A stretch of DNA of 64,000 nucleotides, from assembly GCF_028009165.1 (NCBI RefSeq), contig NC_079241.1, forward strand, positions 806,001-870,000, given 5' to 3'. The notes under the pieces are model-generated. The model worked only from the letters and a program-made list of their open reading frames with translations. It searched no databases and was not told where the DNA came from. The position numbers and the translations under genes are program-made. Origin of the DNA: Akanthomyces muscarius. Its lineage: Eukaryota > Ascomycota > Sordariomycetes > Hypocreales > Cordycipitaceae. Of this stretch, positions 1-12,300 are shown piece after piece. The stretch's first letter is position 1. Every line of letters begins with the position of its first letter.

Positions 1-633
1 AACATAAGGGGTTTTGATTACAGCCACGATACTAGTATCGTGAAATAACCTTCGCTAGTCAGGAAGGTAGCCCTCGGGCCGCTGCGGGGTGGCGGCCGGC
101 TTCGGGAACTAAAGGCGTCGGCATTGCAGTTTTAGTCTACTGATTCGTTATGGCAGGTCCAGGAATTCTGCCGAAACTTGCAGCCAAAAAAAAAAAAACG
201 CTCTGCACGATGTCTGGCCGTCTCGACAGTCGTACAAAGGTCTCGTGCACACACGCTGCAGAACGCGTTCCTGGGCTGAGCGGCTGAATATAGACCATGC
301 GCCACGAAGCTTGGCGAATGACTGACCTCCACTTTGAAGTGTTGAAAATCATTCTTTGGACGGATCATCAACTTTCTCTACCTGTTATGTCCATGGCCGA
401 GGCAGGGGTTTTGAGGTTGCACAGAGCTTGCCATTTCTTTCCGGATGGTTGTCTGTTTTTGGAACGGTTAAACGGCTGCTAGTTTGGAACGCATATGGTG
501 TATGCTACTTTGGCCGGGAATAAGTCACAAAGCACACTTTAGGGCCTGTGGCACTCTATTGGCACTCTATGCAGAATAAGGCTCGTATTGACTTTTCTAT
601 GTACAAGACTTGGGCTTATGTACAGTTGTCCGT
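1..633. other. Intergenic region at left window edge
   Basis: No gene can be supported here. It holds an A-rich run near 187-200 and short open frames without family resemblance. The stretch nearest 634 is presumably the 3' flank of the beta-propeller gene. Confidence 0.6.
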
Positions 634-1608
634 CTACGTCAAGCGGACGGCAAATATTTGACCACCCTTCTCACCCTCCTCATTTCTGCCTCCCGTAGTT
701 ACATATACTGTCTTTTCATCCAGGCTCAATATGGCAGACGTTGGCCGCTGAAAGTCTTGATTATGATCGACGATGAAGGACACATCGTACTTTGGGCGGT
801 TGGGAGTGGCCTTGGAGACGCTGTCCAGCGGGACCGCGCCGAATACCGATCCGTTTCTCGCAACCGCAAAATCGTCTGGGCTTCGAGGAGTGTCGTAGGT
901 CGCAAGAATCTCCAGCGCGCTCAGAGGATTTCCAAGCGCATCAATCTTGTATCGTCCCAGGAACTGCGCAGATGTGCTCGTCACATACAGGTATTCTTTG
1001 TACGTCTTCAGGCCATTGACACCAAGAAGCGCCAGAAATGGATCCGGGTTGGCCTTGGGCGCCAACTTTGGGTCCTTGAAGGCAGTTTCCACTTTGCCAG
1101 TGCGCGTATTGGTGCGGTAGATGGTTCCAGTGACAGAGTCCGCACTCAAGACAATGTGGCTGAGCAATGGTAGCGCTGCCATGCCATTGGCGAGCTGGGC
1201 CTGAGGAAGCGCCGCAACCGTCTTGATCTTGGGCTGTCCGACGCTGTTCAGACACGTGAAATCCACCGTGTCAATTCGGCCAGTTCCGTCGAGACGAAAG
1301 CTTGTTCTGTTCAAATATCCCGCTTCAACAGCAAAGACATCTGGCGATATTTGCGCGATGCCAATGGCAACGTCTGCGTCAGGCAGGGTAGCCACTAGTC
1401 GCGGTGGGTTGCCGCTATTCGGAACAAGCTCATAGATATGAGCGTGGTCGAACGTGGTAATAAGCACGTTTCCATTTGGGCGCACGGCCATGTTCTCAGC
1501 CCATTGTAAGTAATTAGGAAACTGGTACAACAGCTGCGCAGTATATGCAGCTTGTGTTGTAAAGGCCAGCGCAAGCATGCTGACAACCACCTGCAGAAAA
1601 GAAGACAT
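634..1608 (-). CDS. Secreted SMP-30/gluconolactonase-like beta-propeller protein
   Basis: An intronless 324-residue protein. The frame also has an ATG at 1635, but the ATG at 1608 is preferred: it follows GCCGCC, and it places a classical signal peptide (MSSFLQVVVSMLALAFTTQA) at the very N-terminus. The mature part reads as repeated four-stranded propeller blades, with motifs such as WAENMAVRPNGNVLIT near the start and SPDDFAVARNGSVFGAV toward the end, typical of six-bladed SMP-30/lactonase-like proteins. Proteins of this family bind a divalent metal and some hydrolyse lactones; no activity can be assigned here. It lies 1.8 kb beyond the NRPS stop codon on the same strand. Similar propellers occur in fungal secondary-metabolite loci, so a tailoring or hydrolytic role is possible but inferred. 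A TATATG stretch overlaps the upstream ATG. Confidence 0.8.
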   Translation of the reverse strand: MSSFLQVVVSMLALAFTTQAAYTAQLLYQFPNYLQWAENMAVRPNGNVLITTFDHAHIYELVPNSGNPPRLVATLPDADVAIGIAQISPDVFAVEAGYLNRTSFRLDGTGRIDTVDFTCLNSVGQPKIKTVAALPQAQLANGMAALPLLSHIVLSADSVTGTIYRTNTRTGKVETAFKDPKLAPKANPDPFLALLGVNGLKTYKEYLYVTSTSAQFLGRYKIDALGNPLSALEILATYDTPRSPDDFAVARNGSVFGAVPLDSVSKATPNRPKYDVSFIVDHNQDFQRPTSAILSLDEKTVYVTTGGRNEEGEKGGQIFAVRLT

Positions 1609-3370
1609 GGCGGCTCCGAGAACCCGGTAAAGCATATATCAGCGAAGAAAGATGTATCTGCCAGCAGAGCCCAAGACCGAGTCAGACATTTCCTGCGGAC
1701 ATCAGGGCTTACTTATGATGTCCAGTTGCGGACAATATTGTAGCGAGGAGGAAATAAAACGTCAACAATCTGTGCTGCGCCGGACAGCGCTACTGCACAC
1801 CTGCATCGCTTAGTCTACCTCCCGGCGCCGAACGTGCATTATAATGCCCGATTCGCCCGGGTGCGTTGACGTGTACAAAGCAATGTCTTCCTGTCCGAAT
1901 ACTAGCGGCCGCATGGCAGGTGCAGGGGCCTGTGCCCAAAGTAGCAAAAAAGAAAGGCATCCCGAAATGGCTCGGGCCAACCATGCATGGTCTCGCGTGG
2001 TTTGCGGCAAGCCCACCCAACCCAGTCTGAAACTAGCGTGCTGGGAGAGATCAGATGCTGCGTGGGATTGGACAAGGCCCAAGAACCGCTGCAGCGATGC
2101 TCTTTAACTAGTTCACGAAACAGTTTTTGCCAAGTTGTTGGCGCCGCGTTGCTGTCATAGAGCGCCTCGTGGCAGTTTGTAGATATATTGCATGGACCTA
2201 TCTACCTGCGGGCGCAGCCAGGAAGTTCGGTGAACTACGCCAAATAGTGGCAAGCCACCGCCGCGACTCTCGTCATCACTTTTAGCCACACCTGGAAACT
2301 ACTCGTAAATAGTGCAAAGTGCTGCAGGGTATTTGCTTAGCAAACTTATCTCGAGACGCGCTGAGAGTGATTACTGGGAACAGTCTGTCCGATGGTCTGC
2401 CCGATGATGGCAAACTCCGATCCCCTCGGCGTCATTACAAGCTGTATGTTGTAGCAGCCCATGTCAGCCACCTAGACCCTTGTGCCACACAGCCTCGTGT
2501 AGGCTGCGTTTCTGTAGCAATCCACGCGAGCAACAGGTTTGTGGCTGGGCCATGGCTGTCATCTGCAGCACTGATGGCATCCGGAAGGTATAGCGCAGGC
2601 GATAGACCAAGGATTCTCAACTCCGAAGCCCTGGGCGGAAGACTCGCCTTGACATGTCAAAAAAGGAGATGATATGTACAGGGTTAGCTGGGCGCCATCG
2701 TGGCCTCGCACATTAGTTTTAGCGCTACTGAAACGGCAGTTTGTGTGCTCTCGCAACTGGGCGTTAACCACCCTCGCCTCCCGTGGCCAACGGCGCTCTC
2801 TTCCAATGTCCCGCCAGCTACGCCAGTGTCGTGATGGTGCTACAATTGGCACGGGAAGGGGATTTCGATGCCACCTCGACTCAGTGCTTCCCGAGACGTT
2901 CTCACGTAGAAGCCGGGGGGATTGAAGCAAAGCCCATTTGAAGGCTCGACAAGCCAAATGCAATGCGCTGATGCGCAGTTGGCACGGCGCTCCGAGCGCC
3001 ACCAGAAAAAATCCCGACCGTCCTCGGGCTTTGGGCATTGCATTACAAGGTGGACACGACCGTTTGCTTAATCCCTGGGTACGCCGCACCGTTTCGGTTT
3101 TCAATTAGGAAATCGTATTATTGGCAACGTTAGTACGCTTGCGATACCAAGGCTTACATCCGCAAAAATTCGGGGCTCAGACGAGCTGGGTGCCAATGCG
3201 ACAAATGAGGACAGTGCCGAGAGGTTGGCGAGCGATGAGAAAACAATGCAAGATTACTACACTAGAACATAAACAATCCAGCTCCGAACGCCTCCAACAG
3301 GAATTACTCAAAATACATAGGAAAATGTGGTCAAAACCCTGTCTCAAGACAAGTTGTTTGACACGCTAAT
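1609..3370. other. Intergenic region between beta-propeller gene and NRPS 3' end
   Basis: About 1.76 kb without a convincing gene. Open frames on both strands (for example at 2559-3104 minus) are arginine/serine/cysteine-rich and show no domain. It should contain the promoter of the beta-propeller gene near 1609-1800 and the NRPS 3' UTR near 3300-3370. Confidence 0.55.
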
Positions 3371-6300
3371 CTAGCTTCGTCGCACACCGCGACGCAGGAC
3401 GCCTTGAACCTGCACCTGCTCATCTGCGCCGCTGATGAAGCCAACTTGCTTCAGGTAGCGGACATTGGACCGCACTGCACGTCCAAGCTCGGCCTCGTCT
3501 GGTGCAGAGAGCGTAGCCGTCCCAGATATACCGCCACCGGCCGCAAAGTGCTGGACCGGCCACAGAGGGTGCGATTCGCCCGTCTCGTTCATGTCTTGAA
3601 GGGCGCGCTCCAGCCAGGTAGCCCAGTCGATCGGTGTGCAAACTTTGCCCAGCTCCGCGTTGACATGCGCCCAGAAGTCTGGGGTCGCAAGACCCAGCTC
3701 GGTCGACAGGTTGACAAAGGCATCGATATTGTTTTCGGTGATCTGCCCAAGTGTTCTGGCAGCAACCAGACCGCCATCGGAGACCGGTACAAAACCCGGC
3801 TCAGCGTCGAGGGGGTAAAGCTGTATCTTGGCGGCGGTCGCGACGAAGCGCCAGAGGAAATCGTCCAGGTTGGCGACCCCTTCGGCAGCCGTACCGATTA
3901 TCATGCCTGGCTTCAAAACGGAGAAGCGGTTTTGCGACGAGGGTAGCGCCGTTGCAAGATGGTGCACAACCTTTTCAGCAACGTACTTTGTCTGGCAGTA
4001 GCCGATGCTGGTGTTCATCTCGTCCGCAACAGCCGCCGGATCCGCGTCAATGTCGACAGAAACACCCCCCGACACGAAAACGAAGCGCGGCGCATGAGGT
4101 GATTCCACAACTGCCTGGAGCAAGTCCAACACAGACCGGACGTTGGCGTTCTTGAGCTTCTCGTAGTCTGCGTTCCAATTGACAATGGCGCCATTATGGA
4201 CAACAGCGTCGATTTGGCCAGAAGGAGATGTACCAGCCAGCTGCATCCACTGCTCCTCTTTTAGTCCCAGCTTGGCGTCCTCCAAATCGCCCGTCCATAC
4301 TTCCACGCGCTCCTCGTACACATCGTCCCACCATCCAGCGATTCTGGCTGTTTCCTTCAATCTTTCCAACCCGTGCTCAGCGGACTTGGCCCTCACAAGG
4401 GCAACCACGCGCCGAACACTGTCCTTCACTAGTAAGCTACGCAGAAGCTGAGTACCCAGGAAGCCTGTTGCGCCCGTGAGGAAAACAGAGGCCTGGGCAG
4501 GAAGCGCTGGCCTCGAAACAAAGCCGGCAGTTTTGATTGACTTGACCCAGGATGCAGAAAGGGCCGCTGCGACCTCGCGCTGCACATCGACGCTGGGCTC
4601 ACTGGAAGTGTCGGCATCGACGAATTTGGCCATCTGTGAAATTGTCGTGCTCTTGCTGTTCATCATTGAAAGGCCAAGATGAACTCCAAATTCGTTCTGG
4701 ATTCGCTTCAAAAGTGTGATGATGGAAATAGAGTCTCCGCCAATCTCGTAGAAGTTGTCATTGGTACTGATGTCCTCTGTCTCAAGTCGCAGAACAGCCG
4801 CCCAGGCGTCTCGAATGGTTCGCTCGGTTTCATTTGCAGCATCGCAGAATTCAGCTCCAGCTGTCGCCAAATATGTCTTCAAGTTCTCTGAAGACAGGCT
4901 TTCGACAGACTCGCGAATAAGCTTGCGGTCGGTTTTCGCTGCTCTGCTTTTAGGAACTTCGGAAACAGGGATAAAATAGGCGGGAATCATGTAGTTCGGC
5001 AGGACACCAATCAACTTGTCTCTGACGCTGCGCACGTAAGAAGCGAGAGCTTCTGTATTTGGTAGTAGCAGCTGCTCCTCAGCGCCCGAATTGCAATCGT
5101 TGCTTGCTAGCTTCATCAGACAAACCAAGGAAGCAGCCGGCGTTCCTTTGTGAATGACTTCGACAACAGCCGCTTCCAATTGGGGAGCGGCCGCCTCAAT
5201 TTTGTGTTCGATGTGTCCAAGTTCGATGCGCTGGCCTCTCAATTTGATCTGGGCGTCTCGACGGCCCATGTAAAGCATCTCGCCCTTGTCGTTGTACTTG
5301 ACCAGGTCGCCCGTCCAGTAAAAACGGGCAGACTTAGAAATGAGTTCTTCAGGTAAGAATTGAACTGTTGATGAGAAGTGCTTCCCTGTAAGAGAAGAAT
5401 TGTTGAGGTAGCCGCGCGCAACTGCCGGACCTTGAATGACAAGCTCTCCTTCGCAGCCGATGGGCGACAGTCTGTCTGGGTGCTTTGGATCGACAACCCA
5501 GGTGGCGTTATGTGATGGACGACCAATTGTGCCGCCAGATTCCGTGCGAGAGGTGTAGTGGTGAATGGATGCAATGCAACTTGCTTCTGCAGGACCATAA
5601 GCGTCGAAAAGATTGGCCTTGTCAACCCAGTTTCGCAAAATACTCTTGTCCATGGCTTCACCCCCACTGGCAAGTGTTTTGAGAGTTGGAACCAGATCGG
5701 GATCAATGGTTCTGATGAAGCTTGGTGTCAAAAGAGCAGTGTTGCACCTCGCTTCGTTCATGAATGGAATAGTGCTGTGCAAGCGCTCATATTCAGACGG
5801 AACACAGACGGTTCCACCAAAGGCAAGAGTCGTAAGTATATCAAAAGCGACAACGTCCCAAACGTGGTTTGCAAATTGGAACGTGCGAGATTCTCGCGAG
5901 AAGCCAAGGCGTGCTCCATGCCCCGTCAGAGAGGAGACGTAGGAGCGATGCTCAACCACAATGCCCTTTGGTACACCCGTTGATCCAGAAGAGAAAATGA
6001 CATAAACAGGATTTTCTGGCGTGGCTCGGTTGTACTGCAAAGCGGTCTCTGCAGCTTGTTTGTTTAGCTGGAAGCAGTGGAGAGAGTCCGAGACATTGAC
6101 GACATGCTCGCAGAGTCCAGCGCAGTCCGCAAACGAGCTCTGTGAGGTTAGCATAACCCGTACATTTGCCTCCTTGACAAGAGTTTGTCGATAATTGTAA
6201 GGATGCGTAGGGTCCATGGGCATAAAAGCACCGCCTGCCTTCATGATCGCCACGGCACTGACGGTGGGCCAGATTGACTTTTCCATGCAGATGGGAACAA

Positions 6301-9300
6301 TAGTCTGTGGCCCAACTCCGATGCTTTTGAGATAAGCCGCAAGTTGAGTAGACATCGTGTCCAGTTCACCATAAGATAGTGTGCGCGTGGTTGTGAATAC
6401 AGCATCTCGAGTAGAATCCTGTGCAACATGCTCTTCAAATAAATCGTGTACGCACTTGTCAACCGTGGTTTGATCTTCCTGATTCCAATCCATAGCTTTC
6501 TGTAGATCCCAAGGGCCAGAGGTGGAAACATCCTCAACAAGCTTGGCGGGGTTGCCTAGAAGTTGTGCCACGATATGCTCGATGTGATGAGTGAGAGCAA
6601 TAATCCGGCTCTCTGGCAGCTGAGACGGAGCATACAAAATGTTCATCTCAAACTCCGAGTCCATGAGATTGAACTGCACAATAAGCGGATAAGTGTAGTA
6701 ATCATCAGCCGCACCATCTGAGTCATCTTCGAGACGATCAGCAATAACGTCTGTTGTCTCGGCATTGCCACCAAATCTCTGAGGCTGGATGACCATCAGG
6801 CTAGAGAACTCGCAGGCATCGCGCGCATCAGAGCTGATCTTGGCAATTCTTTGGAGACCGAATTGCTCGTGGGGAATCATGTCGAGATTCTGATTTTGCA
6901 CGTCTCGCAAAAAGTCTCCAATTCTCTTCTGGGTAGGAATAACGACACGCACAGGAACAGAAGCAATGGTAGGGCCTGCCAGAAACTCAATACCGTCCAC
7001 GGGTGCAGAGCGACCGGAGACTGTCGTACCAAAGCAGATGTCGTCTGTGTCGCAGTAGCCTCCTAGAAGAATGGACCAGGCAGATCGAAGAACTGTGGCC
7101 ATGGTGATTGACGAATCTGCTGGGGTCGCGTGAGGAATGACTCTCAAATATCTCGCGTTGGCCTTGAATTTTTCGACACTGTCCGGGGGAAATGGCGTAC
7201 GCGTTGCGCCTTGAAGCTGGTCAGACCAGAATTGCTGGCTTGCTCTGTGGTCCGCGCCCATGATGTATTTGATGAACGATGCGAATGGTTTGATGGCCGG
7301 CACCTCGATGCGGCGATAGATCTTCTTCACCCGATCCAAGACAAGGTTGATGCTCCAGCCATCCGCAACGGCATGGTGAACTGTCCAGACAAAGTACTTG
7401 GAGGACACAATGGAATATCTGGAGAGTCTAGTTCCATAGCCCATTGCGACCTTGGTATCGCGAGCTATGTATTGCTGGACGTTGAGGCCACTGGGGTCTT
7501 CCCATGCAGCGTGCTCCTCGAGAACGACCTGCACGAAGGTTCCGTGAATGGGTACGATGCGAGTTCGCAAGGTTGACGTAATCTCAACAGTGTGCTCCCA
7601 GGCAAGCTTGAATGCTTCAACATCGATGTCGTCAGCCAGGCGGAAGGCATGATGGGCAACATAAGACCCGGCATTCGATGTCGCAAGTGCCATAAGTCCT
7701 TCTTGGAGCTTCGTGCAAGGATACATATCCTCAATCAGAACAGATTGGCCGACTCCGCACTGCTGCTTGGCTTCGTGTATAGTGTAGTCCGATGGGATAT
7801 TGGGGAGCAATGCAAATGGCTCCAGGTCTTCACTGTCCTCCGCATCGTTCACGACAGCGGAAGCAGCCACTTCGCTCAGCCTTGGGTCTCTGAAAATTGA
7901 CGCGATAGAAAGTCCCAGGCCCCGATTTCTCGCCATAGTGACGAGCTGAATTGCGCTGATTGAATCTCCTCCGATGCCAAGGAAGCTGTCATTTCGTCCA
8001 ATTTCAGGCGCGGGAATGCCCAGTAGCTTGGCCCACAGATCGCGAAGCTTGTGCTCGGTGGGGGTTTCGGGCTGATCCTTTAACATCATACTCGGTGTAA
8101 TCCTGATTCTCTTGTCCGCAGGAACTTGGCTTGCGAGGCTGAGCATTTCGCGGCGATTAAAGCGACCGGAAGAAAGTCGACTGGGTGGGCCATCGAAAAG
8201 GAGGAATGATGCTGGAACCAAGTATTTGGGTAGTTTGTCGATCAGGTAAGAATGTAACTCCGGAAGCATTTTCTCCAGTTCGTATTGCCCTTGCCCAGTC
8301 ACAACAGATATCTTGCTTCCGATGCTCAGCTGCCCAGTGCACCATAAAAGGCCGACTAGCTCTTCGTCGCCTGTGCCACTCAACTTTGCGACAGTTCCAT
8401 TCATTGAGTCGGGAAGTCCATTGCGCAGATGCTCTTCAGCTTGTAAAAGACCCATTCTACTTCCGTTGCTTCTTTGGCTAGCCTCTTTGCGACCGATGTA
8501 CTCGAAGCTACCATCGAAGTTTCTGCGCACGAGGTCGCCAGTGCGTAAAACGCGACGCGTCGTGTCGCCAGGGAGGCAGTCTAAATCATCAATGAAGTTC
8601 TCCGCCGTTGATGTAGTCTCGTTGAGATACCCGCTGGCGATGGAAGGGCTTTCGATAACAAGCTCGCCTATGCAACCAACGGGCGTAAGCTGAGTAGCAT
8701 CTGAGTCTTCCACAACCCAGAAAGCAGCTGACAGGGGCTCTCCAATTCTTTTAACAGTATCAAAAGTATTGACCTTGCCCCAGGCACAGACTAGAGCTTC
8801 CTTGGTTCCATAAAAGGTGTGAGTGTTGACGATACCTGACCAAGTGTCAAGTAGTTTCTTGCTGGCATCCTCACCACCAAGACCAAGAGTCTTGAGGGTA
8901 GGAACCTGATTTGGCTGAAGATGTTCGAGAAGATCAGAAGTGGTAAGTGTAGCATTGGCCTTAAACTCCGCTATGGCCTTGCCAAGACCGCTCTGGTGAG
9001 CGTCTTCCTGGGGGATGCAGACACATCCGCCAGTAGTGAGGGTTGAGAGCACCTCAACAACTCGCAGGAAAGAGTCCGATGAGGCCTGTTGCAGCATTCG
9101 AGTGCTCTCATCAATACCCAGTGCGTTTGCATATGCTGCAATAGATGTCGAAACAGCACTATGAGTGAGCTTGACGCCATTAACATTTGACTCGTCATCG
9201 GTGAGAAGAACCAAGCTGAGTGTCTCCGGAGTAGGGTGAGACGGAAGAACTGCATGCAAGCTCTTGACTGGTGCCTCTTGAGCAGCGTCAGCTAGTAGGA

Positions 9301-12300
9301 TCTTGCATTCCGACCCCACAAAGAGTTTTGTCAGAGAAGACTCGGTCAAGACCAGTTTTGGCTTCGTCGTCTCCAGAATCGCTTGCTTTGACTGGCCAAA
9401 AGTAGCTGGCTCTACCGGAATGATCGCGCCACCCGCTAGCTGAACCGCGAGCATCGCCACAACAGACCACTTGGACTTTTGTAGGCATGTGAGGACAAGA
9501 TCGCCCACAGCAATGCCATGGCCACGGAGTCTACTGGCAAGCTCTGCTGCGGCCATGCCAAGCTGCCTGTAGGACAAGTCGCCATCCCAGGCATTCACAG
9601 CAGTGCGACTTGCGTGTAGGTCCATTTGTTCCTCGACCAGCCAATGTGTGCAGCTCTCGTTGGCTTGGGGGATTTTTTGAGACTTCATAGCGAGGTCTAG
9701 ATCCCATCGGTCAACCAACGACAACGACCCGATCGGCGTCTCATCTTGACGCGCTAATTGCTCGGTGACGCGGCCAAAATGGTGCTCGAGTGCTGCCAAG
9801 GAATCGTCGGAAACAATGTTGGAATCGTAGTAGATGATGAGCTCCACGCTATCTTCAGACAACAGGCAGTTGATGATGAGTGAGTTGTCAAAGTAGTCCT
9901 GAAGATCGCCTTCCAAGAGCTTGGTGGTAGCTACCGTGGTGTCTTCTTCGAGCAGAGGCTTCTTGCCTCCAATAGCTGCTACTTGATCGATGGGCTGGAT
10001 AATCAGAAGCGTTGAGAAATCGCAAGCGGCTCTGGCATCGGCACTCAATTTCGCAATGTTTAGATGCCCGTACTGCTCGTGTGGGATCATGCCAGCATTG
10101 CGCGCCTGGATCTGATTCAAGAACTCCGAAGCAGACACATTGGCATCGATTTTGCATCTCATGGGGACTGTTGTGATAGTAGGTCCAATCAGGTTGGTTA
10201 TTCCTGATAAACTAGCGAGCCTTCCAGTGACAGTGGCACCGTAGCAAATATCATCAGATTCGCTGTGCCGTGCCAGCACAATACTCCAGGCGGCTTGCAG
10301 CAAGGTTGCGCGGGTGATATCCGTTCTCTTGGAACCAGGAATCGCAATCTTGGCAGTTCTCTCTTTCATCACGGCTTTCGCTTTCCTCTGATTGGCTGGC
10401 AGACGAGGGAATGTAGCGGGTTTCGCGCCCTCCAGCTGTTCACGCCAGTACTGCTGAGTTATGCCAAGGTCAGATTGTTGAATGTGCTTCACAAAGTTCG
10501 AGTATGGTAGCAGCTTGAGCTCCTCGGTTCCGTCGTAAGCCTCCCTCAGGGCGGAAAGAATCAGGTGCATAGACCAAAGATCGTAGGTAGCGTGATGGAT
10601 TGTGAGCACAAAATGTGGCAGTTCGCCCTCCACCAGAGCATAGCGACACAATGCTGAACCGTATCCCATGTGCTTCTTCTTAGCAGCAGTGACGAAAGAA
10701 GCCAGATCGTGTCCCACTGTGTCCTCCCAGCTCGGCTTGAATGTTGTGATAACTTGCACGGCTTTGCCGTCGGCTGAGTTGGTGGGAACAATCATGCGGG
10801 TGCGGAGGTTGCTGCACCGTTCAACAGTGCTTTCCCAAGCTGCCTTGAATTTAGAGACAGATATCCCCGCAGACAGGCGATAAACTGCCATAGATTCGTA
10901 GGCGCCGGGCTGTCTGACTGATAGCGCAATAAGACCCTCTTGAAAAGCAGTGCAGGGGAATATGTCTTCAATCTCCCTTTCGGTTCGCAGATTGCACTTC
11001 CGGTAGGCTTCGTGGATTATGCTACTAGCAGCCGATTTATCCAAGAGCTCGAACGGTAGTGCAGGGATGAATAGAGTGTCGTCTTGGGCGGCGGCATCCG
11101 CCATGGCCGCCAACGCAGGGTCGACAAGCATTTTGCTCATAGAGACAAAAATTCCTTCTTTTTGCGCCAGAGAAGAGAGATTCAAGGCAGATATCGAATC
11201 ACCACCAAGTTGGAAGAAACTGTCATTTCTACCAATCACCTCTGGGCTGATGCCGAGCGTCTCAGCCCACAAGTCGCGGAACTTCGCTTCCATGTCGGAC
11301 ATGGGAGCGCTTTTGTCTTCGTTCTTCGACAGCGACAGTTGGGAGTACTCGTTCGCTGACATCTTGTCAATCAAATTGCGCAAAGTCTTGCGGTTTACCT
11401 TCATTGAGCTGAGGAAAGGTGTTCGGTGGAGCGCCATGAACAAGCCAGGAACCATAAATGGGGGAAGCTTCGCCTGCAAATCAGTGAGGAGGCCTTGAAA
11501 TCGTGTTTTAAGCTCAGGAGTCACTGTCCGAATCAAGTTTCCGTCGTTCTGAAAAGCGTCATTGGCGGTGTCGTTATCGGTATCTTCAAAGCTGATGAAA
11601 GCAACAAGTGCTTCACGTTGGCCGCGCCGCACAACCTCCACAGTGGCATACTTGACACCCTCGAGTGACTGCTGAATATTGTACTCGATCTCTCCTAGCT
11701 CAATTCGCTGACCTCGAAGTTTGACTTGCGTGTCTTTTCTTCCGAGATATTCAATATCGCCATTCTCATCGTACCTAACCAGGTCGCCGGACTTGTAGTA
11801 GCGGTGATTGGACTTGGCTAGCTGCTTAGGAAGCCAACTCAGGTTGTCCAAAAACGCCTTTGAGGTTTTCTCTGGATCATTGACATAGCCGCGACCGATG
11901 GTATTTCCTTGGATGACGAGCTCACCGACGCAGCCAATGGGTGCGAGGCGATCGTGATTGTCTGGCTCAACGATCCAACAGTTTGTATGTATGCCCTTTC
12001 CTAGAATTGTGGGTAGTTCGTCTACGGATTGGTAAGTATGGGTCAAGGCATAAATACAACACTCTGCTGGGGCATATCCATTCAGTAATCTGACATGTGG
12101 CTGCCAGGTGGATAGCGTGGTCTTCGTCGGCGCCTCGCCACCAAGAATCAAGACTTTCAAATTTGGCACGTCCTTGGGGCCAAAGGTGGTGACAAATGAT
12201 GGCGTAAGCATTGCGACATCAGTCTGGGCTTTGTTGATGAAACTCGCGATATCTTGCATACGCTCGGTACCCGATGGGACACAGACGGTGCCGCCGTAGA

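Noticed and set aside
2559..3104. A 181-codon minus-strand frame
   Set aside because: Arg/Cys/Ser-rich, no signal peptide or domain, no supporting splice context.
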